Positions 1 through 6,388 are shown, counted from the stretch's first letter. The stretch: DNA of 7,056 bases from Lachnospiraceae bacterium (GCA_016282215.1 JAEEKC010000348.1:1-7056), one strand, 5' to 3'. The notes: generated by a model not told the origin, from the letters alone. Numbers and translations: made by a program.

Positions 1-1022
1 TCTGTCTGCCGGATCAGCTCTTTTTCCGATTCATCATACTCATCCCGGATCTGACCTACGATCTCTTCGAGCAGGTCTTCCAAGGTGATCAGCCCCGCTG
101 CCGATCCGTATTCATCCAGCACGATCGCCAGCGACGAACTGCTCTCCTGCATCTCATGAAGCAGTTCATCGGTTTTCTTGGTCTCATAGGTGTAATATGG
201 CTCACGCAGGATACTCCGAATGGAAAAACCCGCCTGATTCTGGATCAGGAAAAAATCCTTAAGCATCACAATGCCGATCACATTCTGCGTATCCTCTTCA
301 TAGACGGGAATACGGGAATACATGCTTTCCTGAAACAGCGAAAGAAGCTGCCTGTAAGATGCTTCCACATTGATCATGGTCATATCGATCCTCGGGATCA
401 TGATATCCTTGGCCAGGGAATCATTCAGATCGAACACATTCAGGATCATCTCTTTTTCATCCGTTTCGATCACGCCCTCTTCATGGCTGGCATCCACATA
501 AGTGATCAGCTCTTTTTCACTCATGACGCTGGGGCGCTTTGACGGATCCAGCCCGGCAATGGTCAGGAAAAACTTTGACAGTATATCCACCAAAAAGATG
601 ACCGGCGTCAGTACCACTATCAGAAGCCTGATCCAAAAAGAGTAAGCAAGTGCTAACTTTTCGGAATACAGCCTGGCAGCCGTCTTGGGGATGATCTCTC
701 CGAACAAAAGTACCAGGATCGTCAGGATCGCCGTCATCGCTCCCACCAGAACACTGCCAAACAACTTAATGGTCAGCGTTGTAGCCAGGGATGTCACAGA
801 TATATTAACAAGATTATTTCCGATCAAAATTGTGGAAAGCATTTTCCCCGGATGTGCCAGTATAAAATCCACCCGTTTCGCTCTTTTATCGCCTTCCTCT
901 GCCAACGCATGGATCCGAACAGGATTTGCAGCCGACAGCGCCGTCTCCGCAGACGAAAAGAAAGCGGATAACAGAAGCAATATCACCAATATGATCAGTT
1001 GTATGACTAAGTGCGGGTCCAC
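1..1022 (-). CDS. HlyC/CorC-family DUF21/CBS-domain membrane protein, N-terminal part (cut by the window start)
   Basis: An open frame of 340 codons runs off the left window edge. The protein starts VDPHLVIQLIILVILLL and has a first membrane segment at about residues 5-22, then the SSAETALSA stretch (about 23-31), which is typical of the DUF21/CNNM transmembrane domain. Further hydrophobic segments lie at about 64-106 and 127-155, and the conserved GEIIPK signature is at about 108-113. After the membrane part come EKEMILNVFDL (about 189-199), a first CBS domain with MIPRIDM (about 208-214) and SRIPVYEED, and a second CBS domain ending in LDEYGSAAGLITLEDLLEEIVG. Family members are about 420-450 residues, so the CorC_HlyC transporter-associated domain is probably what is missing. 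The family is linked to Mg2+/Co2+ efflux or ion homeostasis; the old 'hemolysin' name is not evidence of toxicity. The GTG start is chosen because GGAGG (1030-1034) lies 7 nt upstream and translation from it opens directly with the first membrane helix. Family call sure; ion specificity unknown. Confidence 0.93.
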   Translation of the reverse strand, partial: MDPHLVIQLIILVILLLLSAFFSSAETALSAANPVRIHALAEEGDKRAKRVDFILAHPGKMLSTILIGNNLVNISVTSLATTLTIKLFGSVLVGAMTAILTILVLLFGEIIPKTAARLYSEKLALAYSFWIRLLIVVLTPVIFLVDILSKFFLTIAGLDPSKRPSVMSEKELITYVDASHEEGVIETDEKEMILNVFDLNDSLAKDIMIPRIDMTMINVEASYRQLLSLFQESMYSRIPVYEEDTQNVIGIVMLKDFFLIQNQAGFSIRSILREPYYTYETKKTDELLHEMQESSSSLAIVLDEYGSAAGLITLEDLLEEIVGQIRDEYDESEKELIRQT

Positions 1023-1029
1023 GCGGCTT

Positions 1030-1034
1030 CCTCC
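1030..1034 (-). promoter_or_regulatory. Ribosome binding site fixing the GTG start of the DUF21/CBS gene
   Basis: On the minus strand GGAGG is followed by 7 nt and then GTG at 1022-1020. No in-frame ATG gives a better fit to the DUF21 N-terminus, so this site decides the start. Confidence 0.8.
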
Positions 1035-1050
1035 GTATTGAATAATAGTT

Positions 1051-1079
1051 GTCATTGGGGACGGTTCTTTTTGACAACC
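1051..1079. repeat. REP-like half-site (GGGGACGGTTCT family), inverted relative to the copy at 1480-1508
   Basis: These 29 bases match the reverse complement of 1480-1508 with a single mismatch (28 of 29). The core is TTGGGGACGGTTCT followed by TTTTGACAACC. Here only one arm is present, so no hairpin forms locally. I associate such GGGGACGGTTCT repeats with clostridial genomes, where similar palindromes accompany REP-associated (IS200-like) transposases; no transposase is present in this window. The copy lies in the untranslated leader of the DUF21/CBS gene, ending 29 nt before its start codon. Confidence 0.75.
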
Positions 1080-1113
1080 ACAGACTCTTGATTACAATCA
1101 TCTATGGCATAAC

Positions 1114-1142
1114 ATTTTATCAGATTTGTCTGACTGTGGCAA
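1114..1142 (-). promoter_or_regulatory. SigA-type promoter for the DUF21/CBS gene
   Basis: Reading the minus strand, the -35 hexamer TTGCCA (1142-1137, 5 of 6 to TTGACA) is separated by exactly 17 nt from the -10 hexamer TAAAAT (1119-1114, 5 of 6 to TATAAT). Transcription would begin near 1107, giving a leader of about 85 nt. That leader contains the REP-like arm at 1051-1079. The gene therefore has its own promoter and is not dependent on the propeller gene upstream. Confidence 0.65.
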
Positions 1143-1225
1143 ATCATCGTTTTGAATTTAGTCTTTCATACGGAATTTTCTTTTACTATCAAGGCCTTTC
1201 AAAATGACCATATTTCCGCTAAATA

Positions 1226-1257
1226 AATAGTGAGTCAACAATAGTCGACTCACTATT
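1226..1257. repeat. 11-bp inverted repeat with 10-nt loop (possible operator or hairpin)
   Basis: The arm AATAGTGAGTC (1226-1236) is exactly complementary to GACTCACTATT (1247-1257). The loop is 1237-1246. A TATAAT hexamer follows on the plus strand at 1265-1270, but no good -35 sits at the right distance, so a plus-strand promoter is only a weak possibility. The site could be an operator or an RNA hairpin. It is AT-rich and has no T-run, so it is not an intrinsic terminator. Confidence 0.5.
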
Positions 1258-1294
1258 CACATGATATAATATTTTGCTTGTAACAACGGATAAG

Positions 1295-1326
1295 AAAAAC
1301 CCCGGTGACGCGCCACCGGGGTTTTT
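1295..1326. terminator. Perfect 13-bp symmetrical intrinsic terminator, able to act on both strands
   Basis: The left arm at 1295-1307 (A5, C4, GGTG) pairs perfectly with the right arm at 1314-1326 (CACC, G4, T5) around the 6-nt loop ACGCGC. Each strand ends in a run of five T after a GC-rich stem. On the minus strand it would stop transcripts from the propeller gene about 200 nt after its stop codon. On the plus strand it would stop any transcript starting near 1275. Confidence 0.9.
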
Positions 1327-1448
1327 CGCGTGTAACCTATGTACCTCATGGTCATTTAATGTACAAATTCAGTATATCACTTTTTTCTTTTTTCAAGTAT
1401 TTTCACGCATTTTCTAGCAGTTGTTAACAAGGCCGTTTTGATGTCAGA

Positions 1449-1508
1449 TGGGGACGGTTCTCCTTGACAACCTTGAAAAGGTTGTCAGAAAGAACCGTCC
1501 CCAATGAC
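1449..1508. repeat. REP-like palindrome: long imperfect hairpin just after the propeller gene
   Basis: Bases 1449-1461 (TGGGGACGGTTCT) pair with 1491-1503 over 13 bp. A 3 x 3 internal loop follows (two mismatches and a G-T). Then 1465-1474 (TGACAACCTT) pairs with 1478-1487 over 10 bp, closed by a 3-nt loop. The hairpin starts 22 nt after the stop codon of the propeller gene and has no T-run, so it looks like a REP-type element rather than a terminator. Its right part (1480-1508) is the inverted partner of 1051-1079. The two inverted copies bracket 458 bp of DNA. Confidence 0.85.
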
Positions 1509-1524
1509 CCCCCCCAATGGCACT

Positions 1525-4098
1525 CTATCTCACACCATCCTGCACGATCTTCATATTCGCGGCATCAAAGGACGAGATCCCGTATCCGGCGGTTACAACA
1601 TACAGGTGATCGCCGATGCGCATACCTCTTGTTTCCCGCGCCATTGTACCGCCGCTCTTGCCGAATTCATATGTGAGCACATTATCTATGCAGACCGGAT
1701 CTTCATAGGAGAATACCAGGAATGCTTCCTGCGGATCATCGTCTTCAAACAAGTCATACGAAAATGCCGCAAATCCGAAAAGTTTCTTATCCGGGTCAAA
1801 ATACAGCGCTTTGGGATTTTGCAAAACCACAGCGTCATCAAAGCTCATTTCAATCGTATCCGTCTCCTGTATATTCTTCGGATCAGCCATGTAATAAACA
1901 GATACCTTGACCCCCTGCGCAAAACCGCTTTGGTCCGTATGATAACCGATCCCCAGCATAAAATCGTCGCCTAACGGATGCAGATAAGCTGAAAATCCCG
2001 GCAGTTTGATATACCCGATGATCCGCGGATCGGTATCATCTGACAGGTCCACTGCAAAGAGCGGATCCGTATTCCGGAACGTTACGAAATAGGCTGTATC
2101 CCCCAGGAATCGGGTACTCCGAATGGTCTCGCCTTCCGCGATCTTCTTGATCACGCCGATTCTCTTTAAATTCTCATCGAGCACATAGAGAGCATTGTAA
2201 GTTGCTCCGTCCTCTGTATATGTGGTCACCAGCCGAAGCTTCCCGTTTCTTTCATCCATGCAGTAATCATCTTTGATATAGCCCGGAACCGTTCCCTTGG
2301 ATTCCTGGCCGATCACGCCATTTTGATATGAGAACCGCAGGATCTGTGTATCACTTTGCGGCTCAAAACTGCTCCAGCTGAACAGCTGGTCAGCCAAATA
2401 GATCTGATCCTCACTGACATATAAAAGATCAGAACCTGCCAGAACCGCTTTTTTATCCGCAAACGTATCCTGCGTGATATCCAGGGATGTGATCACCGCA
2501 TACTCAGACTGCATGATGTCCGGCGGCACACATATATCATCCGGCCGGATCAGCTGATCCTCTGCCATAGGGATATAGGTTCTCGGCACCTCACGCTGCA
2601 CCTTCTGCAGATCAAACCATTTCTTTGAGAAGGTGTATAAGATCCCGTCGGTCAGTCTTGATGAATAAAGGCTGCCGTCCTGGGTCAGCATCGTCTTAAA
2701 TGCAGGCGCATAGCGGTCCGAGATATCGTATAACAGGATCACTGTTTTAACCTCTTCATAGCCCCCTTCGTTACTCTCACCCAAGAAGACCAAGGTATCA
2801 TCAAGGACATACAGCTCGCCGCCGCGCGTGATATCCGAAACGACCGAAACACTTCCTATTTCCTCCGTCTTTCCGTCCATCGGCTCATAGATCCGGATAT
2901 GCTCCGTTCTCTCATCATAAACGTAGATATACATCCCGTCGGTTTTGACGATATCCCCCTGCAGAACGCCCTGAGTCCTGACATTGGTATCCGTAAAATC
3001 CACGCCCTCCGATGCCGTGTCATCCGCTTTTTCTGACGTCAGCGCGCCACGCGCGTTTTTCGTTACCGCTTCTCCTGCGGCATGATCCAATGAAACATCC
3101 GGTCCAGCCAAAAAGCTTTTCGCATCATCCGACTCACCAGCCGGCGCCGGCATATCTTCAGCCACCGCTTCTTCCGCTGTCTCTTCCATTGCTGCGCCAT
3201 TGACCATCAGCCCCAGCATCTCAGTCTGCATCTGCTGCATCTGCGCAAGGCGTTCATAAGCCTTTTCATATTGTCCGCTGCCGGCGTCATCATCACCTGC
3301 TGCCGCCTCGGAAGACGCAGCTGCTGACGAAACAGCCCCGCTGACTGCGTTCGACATATCATCGGCGGCCGCCTCTGACATGGCGCTCTCACCTTCCATA
3401 TATGCAGCATCATCGGCATCTTCATAGGCCTCGGCAGTTGCAGCTGCATCAAATGATGCCGACTCTGCCATCTTGGCGCTTTCACTGCCGCTGTGCAGCA
3501 TGCCGTTCTTCCTTGCAAAGACCGCGATCCCGACAACGATCAAAAGAGCTGCCGCAGAAGCCATCGGATAGATAAATCTGCGATAACGCCGGATAAACGA
3601 AGCCTTTTTCTCAGGTTCACTTCCATCTGTACCATGATCTCGAACTGTCCCGGCTTTATCATTTTCCAATATACGATCATTCGCACTACGAATATTTGCG
3701 CCGCTAATCGGACGATCATCCGTTGAGTCCGGTACATCATTGTTCTCATCCATCGGCTGGATTGTAGCATTACTGCGCCCATTCCCTGGCATGATCGTTA
3801 CGTCGCTGCCCATATCCTCCGGCAGATCCACGCTCTCGCGGCGCGCCGCAAGCTCTTCCGGCGTCATCTTTGCGATCTTTGCCATCATGCTTTCGACCGA
3901 CAGACTCACCGGCAACTCCGGCCCCGCATTTTGTAATTTCTCTGCAATGGAAGGATCGATCGCCGTATCCATTTCGGTCTCTGTATGAGGATCGATCTGA
4001 TCTGATTTCATGACAGATTCTCTTTCATTCATCAAATCTTTCTCCTTCTCTTCCGGTAATTTATTCACATTGTTTTGATTGATTCCATTTCCGTTCAT
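1525..4098 (-). CDS. Membrane-anchored extracellular beta-propeller protein, probable sensor or anti-sigma partner of the ECF sigma factor
   Basis: The 857-residue protein has three parts. Residues 1-170 are polar and acidic, with a short conserved-looking helix-rich stretch at about 62-88 (LPVSLSVESMMAKIAKMTPE). A single membrane helix at about 175-195 follows a basic KKASFIRRYRR stretch, which places the N-terminus inside and the C-terminus outside. Residues 203-362 are a low-complexity Ala/Ser/Glu/Asp linker. From about 366 to the end lies the secreted C-terminal beta-propeller family (Beta_propel, PF09826 type), shown by TNVRTQGVLQGDIVKTDGMY (371-390), KLPGFSAYLHPLGDDFMLGIGY (698-719) and a final blade at about 825-855. 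The gene follows the sigma factor gene by 83 nt on the same strand, which suggests that the cytoplasmic part binds the sigma factor and the propeller senses something outside. That role is inference: no zinc-binding anti-sigma HxxxCxxC motif is visible. An ATG at 4032, preceded by AAGGAG, is an alternative start that would remove 22 residues. Confidence 0.88.
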   Translation of the reverse strand: MNGNGINQNNVNKLPEEKEKDLMNERESVMKSDQIDPHTETEMDTAIDPSIAEKLQNAGPELPVSLSVESMMAKIAKMTPEELAARRESVDLPEDMGSDVTIMPGNGRSNATIQPMDENNDVPDSTDDRPISGANIRSANDRILENDKAGTVRDHGTDGSEPEKKASFIRRYRRFIYPMASAAALLIVVGIAVFARKNGMLHSGSESAKMAESASFDAAATAEAYEDADDAAYMEGESAMSEAAADDMSNAVSGAVSSAAASSEAAAGDDDAGSGQYEKAYERLAQMQQMQTEMLGLMVNGAAMEETAEEAVAEDMPAPAGESDDAKSFLAGPDVSLDHAAGEAVTKNARGALTSEKADDTASEGVDFTDTNVRTQGVLQGDIVKTDGMYIYVYDERTEHIRIYEPMDGKTEEIGSVSVVSDITRGGELYVLDDTLVFLGESNEGGYEEVKTVILLYDISDRYAPAFKTMLTQDGSLYSSRLTDGILYTFSKKWFDLQKVQREVPRTYIPMAEDQLIRPDDICVPPDIMQSEYAVITSLDITQDTFADKKAVLAGSDLLYVSEDQIYLADQLFSWSSFEPQSDTQILRFSYQNGVIGQESKGTVPGYIKDDYCMDERNGKLRLVTTYTEDGATYNALYVLDENLKRIGVIKKIAEGETIRSTRFLGDTAYFVTFRNTDPLFAVDLSDDTDPRIIGYIKLPGFSAYLHPLGDDFMLGIGYHTDQSGFAQGVKVSVYYMADPKNIQETDTIEMSFDDAVVLQNPKALYFDPDKKLFGFAAFSYDLFEDDDPQEAFLVFSYEDPVCIDNVLTYEFGKSGGTMARETRGMRIGDHLYVVTAGYGISSFDAANMKIVQDGVR
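4042..4047 (-). promoter_or_regulatory. Strong ribosome binding site supporting an alternative start at 4032
   Basis: AAGGAG on the minus strand is followed by 9 nt and ATG at 4032-4030 (Met23 of the long form). The upstream ATG at 4098 has only a weak GGTG about 5 nt before it. The codons spelling the site (Glu-Glu-Lys-Glu-Lys) could also be coincidental, so both starts remain possible. Confidence 0.45.
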
Positions 4099-4181
4099 AT
4101 CATCACCGTCTCATTCTTCCTGCTCTTTCATTGATCAGCAGTTTTCCGGTTCCGTATTCTCATGCCGGACTTTTCACTTCC

Positions 4182-4727
4182 CTACCCGCTCAGCACTTCC
4201 CGCATTTTGATCAGCGCCCTGCTGTATTTCGATCGTACCGTATTCCGGTTCAGCGACAACAGCTTTGCGATCTGCCCGCTGTCATATTCTCCGAATACCG
4301 TCAGCGAAACGATCTGCCGTTCCTCCTCAGTCAGTACTTTGAAAGCCTCCTCTACCAGCTGCTGATCCTCAGCCTGAGACAAGCTGCCATCCTCTTTTCC
4401 GAGCAGCTCCGCAAGATCTTCCACCGGCGTATCGCTCCCCTTTTCCCTGTTTCTGACATACTCCCGCAGGATCCGCTTACACTTATTATTCAGGATCGCA
4501 AAAATCCACGCCTGAAATGCTGCCGGATCCCGCAAAGATGAAATCCCCGCCCAGGCATCGAGAACAGCGTCGCTGACAGCGTTTTCTGCGTCCTCCTTGT
4601 TCCCGAGCGTATAATATGCGGTTTTATATAATTTGCCCGCTATCAGGCCGTACAACGACCCGAAAGCCTCTCTGTCGCCGGCTATGGCCAATCTCGCCAG
4701 CTCCGTCATGTTGGTTTCGCTTCGCAT
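4182..4727 (-). CDS. ECF-type RNA polymerase sigma factor (sigma-70 family)
   Basis: The 181-residue protein begins MRSETNMTELARLAI. Sigma region 2 covers about residues 7-90, with AGDREAFGSLYGLIAGKLYKTA, the DAENAVSDAVLDAW segment (region 2.2 type) and FQAWIFAILNNKCKRILR (2.3/2.4 type). After a variable linker, region 4 covers about 125-178, with LVEEAFKVLTEEERQIVSL and the helix-turn-helix YDSGQIAKLLSLNRNTVRSKYSRAL, which would contact the -35 element. Length and layout fit a two-domain ECF factor. It directs RNA polymerase to a regulon not identifiable here. The frame is open to 4853, but that start lies inside the terminator of the preceding gene. ATG at 4727 has GAGGG 7 nt upstream and is preferred. 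The propeller gene follows on the same strand, so the two are probably co-transcribed and functionally paired. I cannot assign an ECF group. Confidence 0.92.
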   Translation of the reverse strand: MRSETNMTELARLAIAGDREAFGSLYGLIAGKLYKTAYYTLGNKEDAENAVSDAVLDAWAGISSLRDPAAFQAWIFAILNNKCKRILREYVRNREKGSDTPVEDLAELLGKEDGSLSQAEDQQLVEEAFKVLTEEERQIVSLTVFGEYDSGQIAKLLSLNRNTVRSKYSRALIKMREVLSG

Positions 4728-4734
4728 GCGTTTT

Positions 4735-4739
4735 CCCTC
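4735..4739 (-). promoter_or_regulatory. Ribosome binding site fixing the sigma factor start
   Basis: GAGGG on the minus strand lies 7 nt before ATG 4727-4725. It outweighs the longer open frame, whose Met codon at 4853 falls in a terminator stem. Confidence 0.7.
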
Positions 4740-4742
4740 GTT

Positions 4743-4772
4743 ATTGATCAGTAGTTTATCGATCGATTGATC
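4743..4772. repeat. Repeated ATTGATC and ATCGATCGAT palindrome in the sigma factor leader
   Basis: ATTGATC occurs at 4743-4749 and again at 4766-4772 (23 bp apart), and a perfect 10-bp palindrome ATCGATCGAT lies at 4758-4767. The cluster sits just upstream of the sigma factor ribosome binding site. It could be an operator or simply AT-rich chance; there is no independent support. Confidence 0.3.
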
Positions 4773-4838
4773 CTCACTTATCCTTATAGTATCATATTGT
4801 GATTCATCTGTTGCATGGAATCTCACTTTTTTACTCAC

Positions 4839-4876
4839 AAAAAAAACCGCCAATCACTGCAAGCAATCGGCGGCTT
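4839..4876 (-). terminator. Intrinsic terminator of the NlpC/P60 gene
   Basis: On the minus strand CCGCC (4873-4869) pairs with GGCGG (4851-4847), extended inward by pairs that include G-T wobbles, and is followed directly by eight T (4846-4839). It lies about 80 nt after the hydrolase stop codon and separates that gene from the sigma factor gene downstream. Confidence 0.85.
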
Positions 4877-4958
4877 CTTTATTCTCTCTTCAGTCAGCCC
4901 CCCAGAGAGGGAAGCCTTTGTTATTCTTCAGCACCCGTTGTATATTGTTTATACATTC

Positions 4959-6302
4959 TTAATCCGGCAAAATCCTCACGACTGCTACCGGCGTTCTGTA
5001 GTATGCGTTAGCAATACGGATACCGGTCTTCGGTGAACTTGCATTGACGATCTGGCCACCACCGATGTAGATACCGACATGATTGATCCTCTTGCCCTTT
5101 GCATAGAATACCAGGTCGCCCGGTCTTGCCTCAGACATTGAAATCCGCTTTCCACAGTTTGCCTGCGCCCTGGATGAATGCGGCAGTGAAATACCATATT
5201 TTGCATAAACACTCAAAACAAATCCGGAGCAGTCGGCACCCTTCGTCAGGGAAGTGCCTCCCCATACATACGGATTACCCACAAACTTCTTCGCATATTC
5301 GCAAAGCTCCATACGGACATCGGATACACCCGAGCCATACAGGAATTCTGTCATATTCAGTGCTGTTTTCAGCTGAATGCCGACTGATACATAATCAGCA
5401 GCAACATACAGCTTCTTGCCGTCATATTTGACTGCAACCCATTCGTCATCCTTTTCAATAACCTCAAGCTGCTCGCCGTATGCCACCATGCTGTAGACCG
5501 GTGCGTCCGTGCTCTTATCTTCACGAAGCTTCAGGCCGTCACAGCTGACAGTTGCCGTTTCTTTCACTGCGGACTGCGCATACTCAACCGCTTCCGGACC
5601 GGTAACCAGATAATCCAGGTTTACATAACCTTCCACGGAACCGGATGTAATATGTGCCATATTTCCCTTAACATCTAAGATCTCACAACCGGCATCACTT
5701 TCCATCTTGCCGACTACCTTGCTGTCCTCTTCTGCAGAAGCACGGACATTCAAATGATCATCCACCAAAACCACGCCAAGGTGGGTATAACCGAAAGCGC
5801 CGCCCGCCGCTTCCTCTTCTGCGAATTCATCTGCCATTTCCTCTTCGGAAAACAGATCACTTTCAACGACCATGCTGCCCGCACCGCCGGTAAGCACCGG
5901 TGTCTCTTCTTTATCGCTGATGGAAGATGCATCGATCACCGTTGCGCCTTCAGATGTCAGAAGATTTGCGGAATCGCCGGAAACAGTTGTATCTGTATTG
6001 ATCACGAACAGTTCGTCATCTGCGGAATCCTCCGATACGGATCCTGCTGACTCATCGACAGCTGCATTTGTCTGCAGCGCCTCCTCTTCCTGTCCGACGC
6101 TCTCTTCCACCTGCGTCTGCGTATCCGTCACTGCCGGCGGAACAAAGTCATCATCCGTCTTGATCTCCATCAAGGGCGCGATCACATAGAGTCCCGCACC
6201 AGCATGCAGATTCAGCTGAGCCTTCGCCGGGGTAACTGTATATAGCGTTGCTGCAAACATCACCGCTGCAGCCATCATTCCTTTTTTTACTACTCGATTC
6301 AT
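4959..6302 (-). CDS. Secreted SH3-domain NlpC/P60 cell-wall hydrolase
   Basis: The 447-residue protein has a signal peptide (basic MNRVVKK, hydrophobic core, likely cut after AKA at residue 28). Residues about 45-170 form an acidic Ser/Glu/Asp/Thr-rich linker. Two bacterial SH3 domains follow at about 175-235 (LNVRASAEEDSKVVGKM) and 246-306 (LKLREDKSTDAPVYSMV), which would bind the cell wall. The C-terminal NlpC/P60 peptidase covers about 328-447, with catalytic Cys358 in GADCSGF and His408 in INHVGIYIG; the third polar residue appears to be Asn420 in IVNASS, where His is common. The family cleaves peptide bonds in peptidoglycan stem peptides, typically gamma-D-Glu to diamino acid, and acts outside the membrane in cell separation or wall turnover. 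GGAG (6308-6311) sits 5 nt before the ATG. The gene is monocistronic, with its own promoter, WalR-like boxes and terminator. Confidence 0.95.
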   Translation of the reverse strand: MNRVVKKGMMAAAVMFAATLYTVTPAKAQLNLHAGAGLYVIAPLMEIKTDDDFVPPAVTDTQTQVEESVGQEEEALQTNAAVDESAGSVSEDSADDELFVINTDTTVSGDSANLLTSEGATVIDASSISDKEETPVLTGGAGSMVVESDLFSEEEMADEFAEEEAAGGAFGYTHLGVVLVDDHLNVRASAEEDSKVVGKMESDAGCEILDVKGNMAHITSGSVEGYVNLDYLVTGPEAVEYAQSAVKETATVSCDGLKLREDKSTDAPVYSMVAYGEQLEVIEKDDEWVAVKYDGKKLYVAADYVSVGIQLKTALNMTEFLYGSGVSDVRMELCEYAKKFVGNPYVWGGTSLTKGADCSGFVLSVYAKYGISLPHSSRAQANCGKRISMSEARPGDLVFYAKGKRINHVGIYIGGGQIVNASSPKTGIRIANAYYRTPVAVVRILPD

Positions 6303-6316
6303 ACGATCTCCAAAAA

Positions 6317-6344
6317 ATTACATAAATGTTACAAATTTGTTACA
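6317..6344 (-). promoter_or_regulatory. Three 11-bp-phased WalR-like boxes upstream of the cell-wall hydrolase
   Basis: On the minus strand TGTAAC (6344-6339), TGTAAC (6333-6328) and TGTAAT (6322-6317) are each separated by exactly 5 nt. This is the published WalR (YycF) pattern TGTWAH-N5-TGTWAH, here in three consecutive copies. WalRK controls cell-wall hydrolases in Firmicutes, which fits the downstream gene. A fourth TGTAAC lies at 6367-6362, 23 bp from its neighbour, inside the promoter spacer. The boxes cover the predicted transcription start. The PhoP box (TTWACA direct repeats, 11-bp period) is a related alternative but matches less well. Confidence 0.55.
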
Positions 6345-6349
6345 TGCTC

Positions 6350-6378
6350 AGTATAGCAACGGTTACATAATATGTCAA
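6350..6378 (-). promoter_or_regulatory. Near-consensus SigA promoter of the NlpC/P60 gene
   Basis: On the minus strand TTGACA (6378-6373, perfect) is followed by a 17-nt spacer and TATACT (6355-6350, 5 of 6). Transcription would start near 6343 and give a leader of about 41 nt before the ATG at 6302. The -35 hexamer lies 10 bp from the end of the structured repeat at 6389. Confidence 0.85.
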
Positions 6379-6388
6379 CCACTTTTTT

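Larger units (their letters stand above)
1023..1524. other. Non-coding intergenic region of about 500 bp
   Basis: I see no credible gene here on either strand. Short open frames across it read through the REP-like arms (both give the string RTVPND) and lack ribosome binding sites. The content is the leader and promoter of the DUF21/CBS gene, a REP-like half-site, an AT-rich stretch (about 1143-1225), an 11-bp palindrome, a symmetrical terminator, a further AT-rich stretch (1330-1440) with nothing recognised, and the REP-like hairpin. Confidence 0.8.

Noticed and set aside
156..542. Plus-strand open frame of 128 codons
   Set aside because: It lies entirely antisense to the well-supported DUF21/CBS gene, has no ribosome binding site support, and its His/Ile-rich composition is typical of a shadow frame.
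1..1022. Hemolysin toxin gene
   Set aside because: DUF21/CBS proteins carry the name by history only; the domain layout indicates a membrane protein tied to ion homeostasis.
1464..1974. Plus-strand frames of 70 and 156 codons beginning in the REP-like hairpin
   Set aside because: They read out of the palindrome into the antisense of the propeller gene, have no plausible start signals, and resemble no protein.
4740..4838. Promoter for the sigma factor, with TATGAT or TATAAG as -10 and possible ECF-type autoregulation
   Set aside because: No hexamer at 16-18 nt upstream resembles TTGACA, and an ECF -35 with AAC cannot be told from chance here. A promoter must exist in this stretch, but I cannot place it.
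4728..4853. Longer sigma factor reading frame starting at 4853 (42 extra residues)
   Set aside because: The upstream Met lies within the stem of the intrinsic terminator at 4839-4876, the extra residues do not resemble sigma region 2, and ATG 4727 has a proper ribosome binding site.
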